64,000 bases of DNA from Nocardioides halotolerans DSM 19273 (GCF_000422805.1 NZ_AUGT01000023.1:1-64000), one strand, 5' to 3'. Shown: positions 10,113 to 18,630, numbered from the stretch's first letter. Made by a program: numbers and translations. Notes: generated by a model from the letters alone, not told the origin.

Positions 10113-10153
10113 GCACCCCCGGTGACGGCGCGCAGCGCTGGCCCCGGGGGTGC
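10113..10153 (+). terminator. Hairpin after tRNA-Ala
   Basis: Perfect 10-base arms GCACCCCCGG (10113-10122) and CCGGGGGTGC (10144-10153) surround a 21-base loop, 10 bases after the tRNA. There is no T-tract. It is probably the tRNA terminator or processing boundary. The remaining 230 bases up to the next gene hold no gene. They contain two small hairpins at 10189-10203 and 10324-10341. Confidence 0.6.
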
Positions 10154-10383
10154 TGTCGTGTATGGCCCGAGCCGACCCGACGCACGTCATGAGCGCAGCT
10201 CATGCCCGCACGAGCGTGTCATCGGCCGCTCCGCGGGTACCCGCCCGTTGCCGGCACGACACAGTCCGGACGACGGTGAGCCGGTAGGGGCCCTTCCCTC
10301 GAGCCCAGTGGGGAGGGGCTCCGCCGGCGGCGGACCGCCGGTCTTGGAGGATCGAGAGGCCCGAGACGAGCGGGAGGGGCGAC

Positions 10384-11049
10384 GTGGAGGACGCAGCGAT
10401 GCTGGAGGCCAGCCGTCGGGCCTCGGAGGCGCTGGAGCCCGGTGACCTCGACCGGACGCTGGAGCGCATCACCGCGGCCGCGGTGGAGGTGCTGCCGGAC
10501 GTCGACAGTGCCAGCATCACGGTCAAGCACGCCGACGGCCGGCTCGAGACGTTCGCACCCACCGACGACGTGCTCTGCGAGGTCGACGCCGCCCAGTACG
10601 ACCTCCAGGAGGGGCCGTGCTACGAGGCCGCGACGGAGACCGTGCACGTCGCCGCGCCCCACCTCGCGGACGACGACCGGTTCCCTCGCTACGCACCGGT
10701 CGCGGCGCGAGCCGGCATCAGGGCACAGGCCGGGATCCGGCTCTTCGACACGCACGGGTCCAACGGCGCCCTCAACCTCTACTCCCGCCGGGAGGGCGCG
10801 TTCGAGGACCTCGGCACGCTCGAGCAGCTGTTCGCGCACCAGTCCGCGATGGCGCTCGGGTACGCGCGCCAGATCAGCCAGCTCGAGGAGGCCATCGAGA
10901 CCAGGTCGCTCATCGGGCGCGCCGTCGGCGTGGTGATGGAGCGGTACGGCCTCGACGAGGCCCGCGCCTTCGCGTTCCTGACCCGTCTCTCCTCGACGGA
11001 GGAGGTCAAGCTCCGCGTCGTGGCGGAGCGGCTCCTGGCCGAGACCTAG
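10384..11049 (+). CDS. GAF-ANTAR domain RNA-binding regulator
   Basis: A 221-residue protein with an N-terminal GAF sensor domain (about 20-155) and a C-terminal ANTAR domain (about 160-218). The ANTAR part shows IETRSLIGRAVGVVMERYGLDEARAFAFLTRLSSTEEVKLRVVAERLL, the helical pattern that binds dual-hairpin RNA for antitermination. A GGGAGGGG ribosome site precedes the GTG start. No kinase or target operon is adjacent in the same direction, and the convergent gene is a histidine kinase. The ligand of the GAF domain is unknown. The upstream leader contains hairpins, but none with the paired hexaloops expected of an ANTAR target. Confidence 0.88.
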   Translation: MEDAAMLEASRRASEALEPGDLDRTLERITAAAVEVLPDVDSASITVKHADGRLETFAPTDDVLCEVDAAQYDLQEGPCYEAATETVHVAAPHLADDDRFPRYAPVAARAGIRAQAGIRLFDTHGSNGALNLYSRREGAFEDLGTLEQLFAHQSAMALGYARQISQLEEAIETRSLIGRAVGVVMERYGLDEARAFAFLTRLSSTEEVKLRVVAERLLAET

Positions 11050-11074
11050 CCCGGACCGCCCGGCCGACGGCTCC

Positions 11075-13087
11075 TCAGGCGGGCAGGCGGACCCGGAACG
11101 TCGAGCCCTGACCGGCCTCGGAGTCGACCTCGAGCGTGCCGCCGTGGTCCTCGACGATCTTGTGCGCGATCGAGAGGCCGAGACCGCTGCCCGGGATCGC
11201 GTGGTGCTGCGCCAGTGAGGACCGGAAGAACCGGTCGAAGAGCCGCTGCTGCTCGGCTGCCGGGACGCCGATGCCGGTGTCCACGACCTCGAGGACGGCG
11301 TGGCCCGACGACGACGTCAGCGCGACGGAGACGTGGCCGCCGTCGGGGGTGAACTTCACGGCGTTGTCGGTCAGGTTGATCACGACCCGCTCGAGCATCT
11401 CGCGGTCACCGGTGACCGGCACCGGCACCGAGGGCAGGTCGACGGTGAGCTCGACGCCGCGCCGCGCCGCGATGGGGGAGAGGACCGCGAGGGCGGCGGC
11501 CACGACCTGCGCGAGGTCGACGACCTCCTCGTCCACCGGACCGTCCATCGACTGCACCCGCGACAGGGTGAGCAGCTCGGAGATCAGGGTCAGCAGCCGG
11601 TTGGAGTTTCGGCTCACGCGGTCGACGGCGTCGAGCTGCTCGGCCGACAGCGGGCCGAGCGCGCCCTGCTCGAGCAGCTCGGTGTAGCCCAGGATCGACG
11701 TGATCGGCGTGCGCAGCTCGTGGGAGACGCTGGATACGAAGGCGTCCTTGACCCGGTCGACCTCGCGCAGCCGCTCGACCGCCTCCCGCTCGGTCTCGAG
11801 CGCCTCGACGAGGCGGGCCTCGGCCCGCGCCCGCTCGGTGATGTCCTCCGACGTGCTCACGTAGCCGATCCGCTGCCCGCGGTCGTCGACCACCTCGTTG
11901 AGCGACATCCAGTGGCGGCGCTCCTCGCCGTCCTTGCGGACGAAGCCCATCGCGGTCGGGCCGCGCCCGATCAGGGTCTGGGCCACCGTCGAGTAGTCCG
12001 CGGCGACACCGAGCTCGGCCGCCTTCTCCGCCACCCCGCGCTCGGAGTGCAGCGTGCGCGTCGTGCGGCCGAGCATCTCCTCGGCGTCGTACCCGAGCAG
12101 GCGCTGCGCGCCGGGGTTGAAGAGCGTGATCGTCCCGTCGAGCTCGGCCCCGATGATCGCGACGCTGTCGATGCCGTCGACGACGTGGCGCATCCGGTCG
12201 CGCTCGGCGACCACCTGGCGGGCGTTCTCGTGCTGCTCGCCGACCGTCAGCCGCAGCGCCAGCACCACCAGCGCGCAGACGCCCCCGAACGTCGCCAGCA
12301 TGATCCCCTGCAGGTCGACGGGTACGTCGAAGCGCTGGTCGGGTCGCGCGAACGGACCGTGGCCGAACGTCGTGAGCGGCAGCGAGATGCCCACCGCGAC
12401 CGCCATCTGCGCCATCGACTCGTAGGAGCCGTTGCGCAGCGCGCCCCACGCGAGGACGGGCAGCACGAGCAGCCCGAGGAACGGGAAGTCCTGGGGGACG
12501 AAGACCGCGACCGTCACCGCGACGAGCACGCTCCACTGCGCCCACCGCTCGACGGGTCCGGCGAGCGGCGGGTGGTTGCGGAAGCGGCAGAAGAACGGCA
12601 GCAGGGTCAGCTGTGCGGCCAGGCTGGAGCTGCCGGTGGTCAGCGCGAGCAGGAGCGGCGAGCCCCAGCCGGTGACGACGCTGGTCACGATCGACGCCGC
12701 GGCCATCGTGAGCGCGCCGGCACTGACCGCGCTCAGGAACCTCGCGAGGTCGACGACGGTCTCGAGCGGCGCGCGCTCGCGCCGGCCCCGGCACGCGATC
12801 CGCCACGTCACCCAGACCTCGGCCGCGAGGCCCACGCCCAGGCCGGCGGCGACCCCGGGCTCACGGCCGGCGACCCAGATGGTCGCGGTCGCGAGCAGGG
12901 CCAGCAGCGCCACCCACGTCCAGGCCCGCGGCCGCGGGGTGAGCATGAGCGTCGCGGTGGCGAGGGCGACGGGCCAGATGCCGATGCCCCGGCCGTGCTC
13001 GGGGGTGGCCGCGACCGCGACGACGCCGAACGCCGCCGTGAGGACGAGCAGGCCGAGAACGACGACCGCGCGCGGTGGCCTGGACAC
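11075..13087 (-). CDS. MASE1-like/PAS hybrid membrane histidine kinase
   Basis: A 670-residue sensor kinase. Residues 1-282 hold about eight membrane helices resembling a MASE1 sensor. A PAS domain with PAC tail (RIGYVSTSEDITERARAE) spans about 298-420. HisKA carries the phospho-acceptor His456 in SSVSHELRTPI. The HATPase domain has N-box NLTDNAVKF (571-579), DTGIG (603-607) and GSGLGLS (633-639). All catalytic boxes are intact. No response regulator is adjacent, so it is an orphan kinase here. GTG start with AAGGGG upstream. Convergent with the ANTAR gene, and a functional link between the two is only a possibility. Confidence 0.88.
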   Translation of the reverse strand: MSRPPRAVVVLGLLVLTAAFGVVAVAATPEHGRGIGIWPVALATATLMLTPRPRAWTWVALLALLATATIWVAGREPGVAAGLGVGLAAEVWVTWRIACRGRRERAPLETVVDLARFLSAVSAGALTMAAASIVTSVVTGWGSPLLLALTTGSSSLAAQLTLLPFFCRFRNHPPLAGPVERWAQWSVLVAVTVAVFVPQDFPFLGLLVLPVLAWGALRNGSYESMAQMAVAVGISLPLTTFGHGPFARPDQRFDVPVDLQGIMLATFGGVCALVVLALRLTVGEQHENARQVVAERDRMRHVVDGIDSVAIIGAELDGTITLFNPGAQRLLGYDAEEMLGRTTRTLHSERGVAEKAAELGVAADYSTVAQTLIGRGPTAMGFVRKDGEERRHWMSLNEVVDDRGQRIGYVSTSEDITERARAEARLVEALETEREAVERLREVDRVKDAFVSSVSHELRTPITSILGYTELLEQGALGPLSAEQLDAVDRVSRNSNRLLTLISELLTLSRVQSMDGPVDEEVVDLAQVVAAALAVLSPIAARRGVELTVDLPSVPVPVTGDREMLERVVINLTDNAVKFTPDGGHVSVALTSSSGHAVLEVVDTGIGVPAAEQQRLFDRFFRSSLAQHHAIPGSGLGLSIAHKIVEDHGGTLEVDSEAGQGSTFRVRLPA

Positions 13088-13208
13088 CCCTACCCCTTGC
13101 TCGTCTGGCGTGCCCCCACACCCCGCCGTGTTGCGGACCGGTCCTTCCCCCTGCCGTCGACCCTAGGTCACGAGCGGTGCGCGGCGGTGCCGATCCGCGG
13201 GGTGTCGC

Positions 13209-13739
13209 TCAGCGAGGCGCGTCCTCGCCGACCAGGCCGTCGATCGACTCGCGGATCAGGTCGGCGTGCCCGGTGTGTCGCGCGTACTCCTCGATCATGT
13301 CGACGACCACCCGGCGCAGGTTGGGCAGCTCGTCCCACTCCGAGTACTTCGCGGGCTGGTCGAGGCCGGTGCGGGCGAGCAGGTCGCGCGACCGGTCGAC
13401 GGCGGCCTTCCAGAGCGCGCCGAGCTCCTCGGACGAGTCGTCGGCGGCGGAGGTCCACGGGTAGTCCGGCTCGGCGTCCCAGTCCACCGACGCCCACGGC
13501 TCCGGCATCGTGGCGTCGAACTGCAGGGTGAAGTGGTGGTCCTCCACCAGCGCCATGTGCTTCACCAGCCCGCCGAGGGTCAGCGTCGACGGCGCGAGCG
13601 TGCGGCGCAGGTCCTCGGCCGGGAGGCCGAGGCACTTCCACGCGAACGTGCGCCGGTTGCGGTCGAGCGCGCCGAGCAGGGTCTGGGTCTCGTCGCCGGC
13701 GGTGGGCAGGGCGACCTGGATGTCCGCGAAGGTGGTCAT
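13209..13739 (-). CDS. DinB/DUF664 family protein
   Basis: A 176-residue four-helix DinB-superfamily protein (DUF664 branch), a group that includes metal-dependent bacillithiol- or mycothiol-linked transferases. His61 in GGLVKHMALVEDHHF, and His155 and His158 in IEEYARHTGHADLIRE, form the expected metal-binding triad. It is divergent from a WYL regulator with 61 bases between. A TAGCCT hexamer 6 bases before the ATG suggests a leaderless message. The substrate is unknown. Confidence 0.82.
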   Translation of the reverse strand: MTTFADIQVALPTAGDETQTLLGALDRNRRTFAWKCLGLPAEDLRRTLAPSTLTLGGLVKHMALVEDHHFTLQFDATMPEPWASVDWDAEPDYPWTSAADDSSEELGALWKAAVDRSRDLLARTGLDQPAKYSEWDELPNLRRVVVDMIEEYARHTGHADLIRESIDGLVGEDAPR

Positions 13740-13745
13740 GGCGCG

Positions 13746-13751
13746 AGGCTA
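13746..13751 (-). promoter_or_regulatory. -10 hexamer TAGCCT of the DinB gene
   Basis: TAGCCT (minus strand) ends 6 bases before the ATG, so the transcript is probably leaderless. Confidence 0.5.
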
Positions 13752-13788
13752 GGAGCCATTCCGGACGTTCTGCTGCCGGTACCTGCGC

Positions 13789-13794
13789 TAGCGT
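13789..13794 (+). promoter_or_regulatory. -10 hexamer TAGCGT of the WYL regulator gene
   Basis: TAGCGT ends 6 bases before the ATG at 13801. The two divergent -10 elements are about 40 bases apart, so one bound regulator could control both genes. Confidence 0.5.
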
Positions 13795-13800
13795 CTCGGC

Positions 13801-14763
13801 ATGCCCGACCTGCTCGCCCTGGAGGACTCCAGCCCGACCGCCCGGACCCTGCTGGCGCTCGAGCTGCTGCAGGGGAGCCCCGGCATCACCGCCGAGCGGC
13901 TGGGTGACCGCCTCGGCGTCTCCGAGCGAGCGGCCCGGCGCTACGTCGCGATCCTGCGCGAGGCCGGGGTGCCGGTCGAGTCCGTCCGGGGGCCGTACGG
14001 CGGCTACCGGGTCGGCCGCGGCCTGCGGCTCCCGCCGCTGATGTTCACCGCCACCGAGGCGCTCGGTCTCGTGATGGCGGTGCTGGAGGCGCACGGCGGC
14101 ACGCACGGCGACGACCCGGTGGCCAGTGCGGTGGGCAAGATGGTGCGCGTCCTGCCCGAGAACGTCGCCCGCCCGCTCGAGGCGCTGCGGCACGTGAGCG
14201 CGCGGCGTACGGACCCCGACCCGCCGCACCCCGAGACCACCGCCACCCTGGTGCGCGCCAGCGCCGACCGGCGCCGGGTCCGGATCGGCTACGCGCTCGG
14301 CCCCCACCGCGAGCGCACGCTCCAGGTCGACCCGTGGGCGGTGGTGGTGCGGCACGGCCGCTGGTACGTCCTGGGCTGGTCGCACGCCGCGCAGGCCCGC
14401 CGGATGTACCGCGTCGACCGGGTGCGCTCGGTCGAGGTGCAGGACGAGTCGTTCGAGCCGCCCGAGGGGCTGGACCCGTTCCGTGCCCTCGAGGAGCAGA
14501 TGTCGCAGGGCTGGCCGTACGCCGTCGAGGTCGAGATCGACGCCCCGGTCGACGAGGTGCGACGGTGGGTCCGGCGCAGCATGGGCCGCACCGAGGCGAT
14601 CGACGACGACCGGACCCGCCTGACCGGCACCACCGAGAACCTGCACTGGTACGCCACCGAGATCGCCGAGCTGCCGGCGACCTACCGTGTCGTGGGCGGC
14701 CCGGAGATCCGGACCGCCGTGCGCGAGGTGGCCGAGCGGATGCTCGCCTCGCTCGGCCAGTGA
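13801..14763 (+). CDS. HTH-WYL domain transcriptional regulator
   Basis: A 320-residue regulator with an N-terminal winged helix-turn-helix (ITAERLGDRLGVSERAARRYVAILREAGVPVES) and a linker. A WYL domain follows, carrying RRVRIGYALG and the WYVLGW motif of nucleotide- or ligand-sensing WYL proteins, then a C-terminal WCX-like extension. Divergent from the DinB gene, which is the natural candidate target. Its end lies 3 bases from the convergent hydrolase gene. Confidence 0.88.
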   Translation: MPDLLALEDSSPTARTLLALELLQGSPGITAERLGDRLGVSERAARRYVAILREAGVPVESVRGPYGGYRVGRGLRLPPLMFTATEALGLVMAVLEAHGGTHGDDPVASAVGKMVRVLPENVARPLEALRHVSARRTDPDPPHPETTATLVRASADRRRVRIGYALGPHRERTLQVDPWAVVVRHGRWYVLGWSHAAQARRMYRVDRVRSVEVQDESFEPPEGLDPFRALEEQMSQGWPYAVEVEIDAPVDEVRRWVRRSMGRTEAIDDDRTRLTGTTENLHWYATEIAELPATYRVVGGPEIRTAVREVAERMLASLGQ

Positions 14764-14766
14764 CGG

Positions 14767-15348
14767 TCAGACCCGCGCGAGGAACTCCAGCACCCGCTCC
14801 TTCATGAGAGCCGCCGCCTCGGCGTCGTACGACGCCAGCGAGGAGTCGGAGAAGAGGTGCTCGGGTCCGGGGTAGGTGAACAGCTCGGCGTCCGGCACCG
14901 CGGCGACGAGCGCGCGGGCGGCCTCGAGGTCTCCCTCGTGCGCGAAGAACTCGTCGTCGTCCTTGCCGTGGACCTGCACGGGCACGCCCTCGGGCCACGG
15001 GCCGAAGGCCCACTCGCCGGTGAGCGGGATGCACGACTCGAACAGCAGTGCCCCGGCCGCGCCCGGCCGGGTCTGGGCCAGCCGCTGCGCCTGGGCGCCG
15101 CCCATCGAGAACCCGGCGTAGACGAGCCCCGCGGGGAGGTCGGCCGCGACCGCGTCGGTGAGGGCCTCGAAGTCGGGGGCGCCGTCGCCGTGCGCGTACT
15201 TCGCGCCCTCGGGGATCGAGTCGAACGTCCGGCCGTCGAAGAGGTCCGGCGTGTGCACGGTGTGGCCGGCCCCCCGCAGCTCGTCGGCGAACGCGAGGAC
15301 GCCGGGGGTGAGGCCCTGGATGTGGTGGAAGAGGAGTACGTCTGCCAT
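14767..15348 (-). CDS. Dienelactone hydrolase family alpha/beta hydrolase
   Basis: A 193-residue alpha/beta hydrolase. The nucleophile elbow GFSMGG has Ser81 where classical dienelactone hydrolases use Cys. The catalytic His is His164 in PGPEHLFSD, and the acid is probably Asp130 or Asp131 in HGKDDDEFF. The family cleaves small esters or lactones. Transcribed in the same direction as the downstream-coordinate BVMO-SDR operon, but separated by 108 bases and a hairpin. A link to the BVMO (which makes esters or lactones) is plausible, not shown. Confidence 0.82.
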   Translation of the reverse strand: MADVLLFHHIQGLTPGVLAFADELRGAGHTVHTPDLFDGRTFDSIPEGAKYAHGDGAPDFEALTDAVAADLPAGLVYAGFSMGGAQAQRLAQTRPGAAGALLFESCIPLTGEWAFGPWPEGVPVQVHGKDDDEFFAHEGDLEAARALVAAVPDAELFTYPGPEHLFSDSSLASYDAEAAALMKERVLEFLARV

Positions 15349-15439
15349 GAGGGCGACGCTAGGCCAGGTTCCGGACGAACGACGACCGGATGCCCGCCGG
15401 CCGCGCCGGCGGCAAGACGGTCGTGGTCGTTTCGGCGCC

Positions 15440-15460
15440 CTGACCGCACCCAGCGGTCAG
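15440..15460 (-). terminator. Hairpin spanning the BVMO stop codon
   Basis: Perfect 8-base arms (15440-15447 and 15453-15460) with a 5-base loop. The stop codon of the monooxygenase lies in the arm. There is no T-tract. It probably ends or attenuates the SDR-BVMO transcript before the hydrolase gene. Confidence 0.5.
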
Positions 15461-16914
15461 GAGGCGACGAGTGCCGACCAGTCGACGTGCGCCAGCCGGT
15501 CGCGGTACTCGCCGACCAGGCCCGGCCAGTTGGTCGTGATCTTGCCGCCGTCGCGGTACCAGTTGTCGCAGGCCGACCAGACGCTGTCGCCGAGCCGGTC
15601 CTGCATCTCCCGGTCGTAGGCCCGCGCCACCTCCGGGCGGACCTCGACCGTGCGGGCGCCGCCGTCGGCGACCCGCCGGACCACCTGCGCGATCCAGCCC
15701 GCCTGGGCCTCCATCATCCCGATGATCGAGCTGCCGCCGAGGTTGGTGTTGGGCCCGTAGACGCAGAACAGGTTGGGGAAGCCGGGCACGCCGATCCCGA
15801 GGTAGGCCGAGGCGCCGTCGCGCCAGACGTCGTGCAGGTCGGCGCCCTCGCGGCCGGTGACCCGAATCGTCCGGAGGAAGTCGGTGGCCGCGAAGCCCGT
15901 GCCCCAGATGAGCACGTCGGCGTCGTGCCGCGCACCGGACGCGGTGACCACTCCGGTCGGCTCCACCGAGGCGACCGGCTCCGTGACGACCTCGACGTGG
16001 TCGCGGGCGAGCGCGGGGTACCAGTCGTTGCTGAACAGGATCCGCTTGCAGCCGATGGGGTAGTCGGGCTCGAGCCTGCGGCGCAGGGCGGGGTCGGCGA
16101 CCTGGCGCCGCAGGTGCAGCCGCCACGCCTGGCGCATCGTGGCCAGCAGCGGGGTGGACAGCACCGAGTCGCCGCCCAGCGCCCGGTTGAGCAGCTCGGT
16201 CAGGTGGAACGTCGCCCCGCGCTCGCCCCGCATCACCGCCGGCCACCGGTCGAAGGTGCGGTGGTGGAAGGGGCGGTACTCCGTGTCCGGCTTGGGCACG
16301 ACGTACGGCGCCGACCGCTGGAAGACCGTCATCGAGCCGACCCGGTCCACGATGGCCGGCACGAACTGGATCGCGCTCGCGCCGGTGCCGACCACGGCGA
16401 CGCGGGCGCCTTCGAGCGGCACGTCGTGGCGCCACTGCGCCGAGTGGAACGCCGGGCCGGCGAAGGTGTCGCGGCCCGGCAGCCCGGGGACCACCGGGTC
16501 GGAGAGCTGGCCGACCGCCGAGACCACCACGTCGGCCTCGTGGGTCGTCCCGTCGGTGGTCCGCACCGACCACGTCGCGGTCGCGTCGTCGTACGCCGCC
16601 TCCGCGACCGCCTGCCCCGTGTGCACGAGGTCGAGCAGGCCGGCGTCGCCCGCAGCCCGCTCGAGGTAGGCGAGGATCTCGGCCTGGCCCGAGTACCGGT
16701 GCGTCCACCCCGGGTTCAGCGACCACGACCAGGAGTAGAGCGGCGACGGCACGTCGCAGGCCGCGCCCGGGTAGGTGTTGTCGCGCCACACGCCGCCGAC
16801 CGCGCCGGCGCGCTCCAGGATCGTGATGTCCTCGATGCCCTGCTGGCGCAGCGCGCGAGCGGCGCCCAGCCCGCCGAACCCGGCGCCGATGACGACGACC
16901 CGAGGCCCGCTCAC
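15457..16914 (-). CDS. Flavin-containing Baeyer-Villiger-type monooxygenase
   Basis: A 485-residue class B flavoprotein monooxygenase using FAD and NADPH to insert oxygen next to a carbonyl. GAGFGG (10-15) binds FAD. The BVMO fingerprint FxGxxxHxxxW is present as FAGPAFHSAQW (151-161), and a second Rossmann motif GTGASA (176-181) binds NADPH. The GTG start at 16914 overlaps the SDR stop (GTGA), so the genes are translationally coupled. With the SDR (alcohol to ketone), the pair could convert an alcohol to an ester or lactone. The substrate is unknown. Confidence 0.9.
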   Translation of the reverse strand: MSGPRVVVIGAGFGGLGAARALRQQGIEDITILERAGAVGGVWRDNTYPGAACDVPSPLYSWSWSLNPGWTHRYSGQAEILAYLERAAGDAGLLDLVHTGQAVAEAAYDDATATWSVRTTDGTTHEADVVVSAVGQLSDPVVPGLPGRDTFAGPAFHSAQWRHDVPLEGARVAVVGTGASAIQFVPAIVDRVGSMTVFQRSAPYVVPKPDTEYRPFHHRTFDRWPAVMRGERGATFHLTELLNRALGGDSVLSTPLLATMRQAWRLHLRRQVADPALRRRLEPDYPIGCKRILFSNDWYPALARDHVEVVTEPVASVEPTGVVTASGARHDADVLIWGTGFAATDFLRTIRVTGREGADLHDVWRDGASAYLGIGVPGFPNLFCVYGPNTNLGGSSIIGMMEAQAGWIAQVVRRVADGGARTVEVRPEVARAYDREMQDRLGDSVWSACDNWYRDGGKITTNWPGLVGEYRDRLAHVDWSALVAS

Positions 16915-17681
16915 GTGATCGTCATGCCGCCGTCGACCGCGAGCGTCTGCCCGGTGACGTAGCCCGCGGCGTCGGAGGCGAGGAAGACCACGGCCGCCGC
17001 GAGCTCGGCCGGGTCGCCCTTGCGGCCGACCGGGATGCGTGACAGCTGCCCCTCGAGGTAGCCCGGCGGGTACTGCTCGGTCATCTCGGACTCGAAGAAG
17101 CCCGGTGCGATCGCGTTGACCCGGATGCCCTTGCGGCCGGTCCACTGCTGGGCCAGGTCGCGGGTGAGCCCGATCAGTGCCGCCTTCGACGAGGAGTACG
17201 CCGCCTGCGGGAGCCCGCCGGTGGTCAGGCCGAGCACCGAGCTGATGTTGATGATGCTGGAGCCCGGCTGCATGACCCGCCCGCAGGCCTGGGCCATCCA
17301 GTAGCACCCGTTGAGGTTGACGTCGATGACCTGCCGGAACTGCTCCGGCGTCTCGCGGGTGGCCGGCACGGCGGTGCCGATCCCGGCGTTGTTGACGAGC
17401 ACGTCGACGCGCCCGAGCTCCTCCATCGCCCGCGCGACCAGGTCCGTGCACGACTGCGGGTCGGCGACGTCGGTGCCGTGGGTGACGGCGCGGCGCCCGG
17501 CGCCCTCCACGAGCGCCGCGGTCTCCGCCAGCCGGTCGACGCGCCGCGCGCCCAGCGCGACGTCGGCGCCCGCCTCGGCGAGGGCTTGGGCGAATGCGAC
17601 GCCCAGCCCGCTCGAGGCGCCGGTGACGACGGCGACCTTGCCGTCGAGTCGGAATCGGTCCAGGACGGGACGGTCTGCCAT
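16911..17681 (-). CDS. Short-chain dehydrogenase/reductase
   Basis: A classical SDR of 256 residues. The cofactor motif TGASSGLG is at 20-27, NNAG at 97-100, and catalytic Ser147, Tyr162 and Lys166 in YSSSK. Asn121-region residues are also in place. It is the first gene of a two-gene operon with the BVMO and divergent from a TetR regulator. A TACGAT hexamer lies 7 bases before the ATG. It oxidises an alcohol or reduces a ketone; the direction and substrate are not readable. Confidence 0.92.
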   Translation of the reverse strand: MADRPVLDRFRLDGKVAVVTGASSGLGVAFAQALAEAGADVALGARRVDRLAETAALVEGAGRRAVTHGTDVADPQSCTDLVARAMEELGRVDVLVNNAGIGTAVPATRETPEQFRQVIDVNLNGCYWMAQACGRVMQPGSSIINISSVLGLTTGGLPQAAYSSSKAALIGLTRDLAQQWTGRKGIRVNAIAPGFFESEMTEQYPPGYLEGQLSRIPVGRKGDPAELAAAVVFLASDAAGYVTGQTLAVDGGMTIT

Positions 17682-17688
17682 GGTCGCG

Positions 17689-17694
17689 ATCGTA
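17689..17694 (-). promoter_or_regulatory. -10 hexamer TACGAT of the SDR-BVMO operon
   Basis: TACGAT (minus strand) ends 7 bases before the SDR ATG, giving a leaderless operon message. Confidence 0.5.
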
Positions 17695-17834
17695 GGCCCG
17701 GGGTAGGCGTCGGGACCGGCGGGGCGGGGACGTCCGGGGGATGGTCACGGCCCCGACCCGCCGAGGTCCCGAGCCGTTCTTCTGGGGGGACTCCCACGTT
17801 CCCGCCTGGTTTGGACACCTGTCAAGGGTCGTCC

Positions 17835-17867
17835 TGACACGCGGCAGAAATGTCTGGACGCGTGTCA
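17835..17867. promoter_or_regulatory. Inverted repeat, likely TetR operator
   Basis: Perfect 9-base arms TGACACGCG (17835-17843) and CGCGTGTCA (17859-17867) are separated by 15 bases and end 10 bases before the TetR start. A shorter related dyad GACA-CC-TGTC lies just upstream near 17815-17824. Position and symmetry fit an autoregulated TetR site also controlling the divergent SDR-BVMO operon, although that operon's -10 is about 140 bases away. Confidence 0.6.
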
Positions 17868-17877
17868 CCATGACGTG

Positions 17878-18594
17878 ATGATCCCGTCCTCCAGGACTCG
17901 GCGCTCCCCGGTCGACAAGTACGACGAGCGGCGCAACGAGCTGGCCGAGTCGGCGCTGCTGACCCTGGGCGAGCTCGGCTACGCGCGCACCAGCCTGCGC
18001 GAGATCGCGAGCAACTCGCCGTACAGCCACGGGGTCCTGCACTACTACTTCGCCGACAAGCTCGAGCTCGTCGCCTACAGCATCACCCACTACAAGCAGC
18101 GCTGCGTGACCCGCTACGACGAGGTGGTCGAGCGGTCCACGACGCCCGAGGCGCTGGTCGAGGCCTTCGCGGCCAGGCTGGTCGAGACGCTGCTCGAGGA
18201 GACGGCGATGCACCGGCTCTGGTACGACCTGCGGGTCGAGAGCATGTTCGACGCCCGGCTCCGCGAGACCGTCCTCCACATCGACGCGGCACTGCAGGAC
18301 ATGATCTGGCAGGTCGTGAGCCGCTACGCCGTGCTCGTCGACCGCGAGGTCGCGATGGACGCGCCGGCGGCGTACGCCGTGCTCGACGGGCTGTTCGAGG
18401 CCGCGCTGCTCGCCCACGTGACCGGCAACGCCGACGCGGTCTCGCGACTCGTCGAGCAGGTGCACGTCCTGTTGCCGCTGACCCTCGGCCCGCTGCCGCG
18501 CGCGGCAGGCACGCGCGCCGGCACCCGCGGGGGCAGGCGGGCGGGCCGGCGGACGGGCGCACCGGTCGGCAGGTCGGTCGACCCCGTCCGGTAG
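17878..18594 (+). CDS. TetR family transcriptional regulator
   Basis: A 238-residue regulator. The N-terminal helix-turn-helix reads LAESALLTLGELGYARTSLREIAS...GVLHYYFADKLELVAYSI, the TetR pattern. The ligand-binding helices continue to about residue 200, followed by an unusual Arg/Gly-rich tail (GTRAGTRGGRRAGRRTG) that may add non-specific DNA affinity. A GTG one codon earlier (17875) is an alternative start. The gene is divergent from the SDR-BVMO operon and preceded by a perfect inverted repeat. Its stop codon overlaps the -10 of the leuS leader. Confidence 0.88.
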   Translation: MIPSSRTRRSPVDKYDERRNELAESALLTLGELGYARTSLREIASNSPYSHGVLHYYFADKLELVAYSITHYKQRCVTRYDEVVERSTTPEALVEAFAARLVETLLEETAMHRLWYDLRVESMFDARLRETVLHIDAALQDMIWQVVSRYAVLVDREVAMDAPAAYAVLDGLFEAALLAHVTGNADAVSRLVEQVHVLLPLTLGPLPRAAGTRAGTRGGRRAGRRTGAPVGRSVDPVR

Positions 18595-18597
18595 TCT
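18592..18597 (+). promoter_or_regulatory. -10 hexamer TAGTCT of the leuS leader
   Basis: TAGTCT ends 6 bases before the leader ATG at 18604, placing the transcription start at or next to that ATG. The hexamer overlaps the TetR stop codon. Confidence 0.5.
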
Positions 18598-18603
18598 GGT
18601 CCC

Positions 18604-18630
18604 ATGCGCAGGACCCTGCTCCTTACCTAG
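18604..18630 (+). CDS. Leader peptide MRRTLLLT upstream of leuS
   Basis: An 8-codon ORF, ATG to TAG, with three consecutive leucine codons CTG-CTC-CTT. CTT is rare in this genome. It is followed by a hairpin (18631-18658) and an intrinsic terminator (18661-18686) before leuS. This is the standard layout of ribosome-mediated attenuation, in which stalling at Leu codons when Leu-tRNA is short changes folding downstream. The peptide itself is unlikely to have another role. Too short for homology, so the call rests on codon content and position. Confidence 0.7.
   Translation: MRRTLLLT

Noticed and set aside
10189..10341. Hairpins upstream of the ANTAR gene as its own RNA target
   Set aside because: The loops are three and four bases, not the hexaloops described for ANTAR binding; kept only as context.
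15457..18465. A single long minus-strand frame starting upstream of the BVMO
   Set aside because: Only the part from the GTG at 16914 is BVMO-like; the upstream portion is antisense to TetR and out of frame through the SDR gene.
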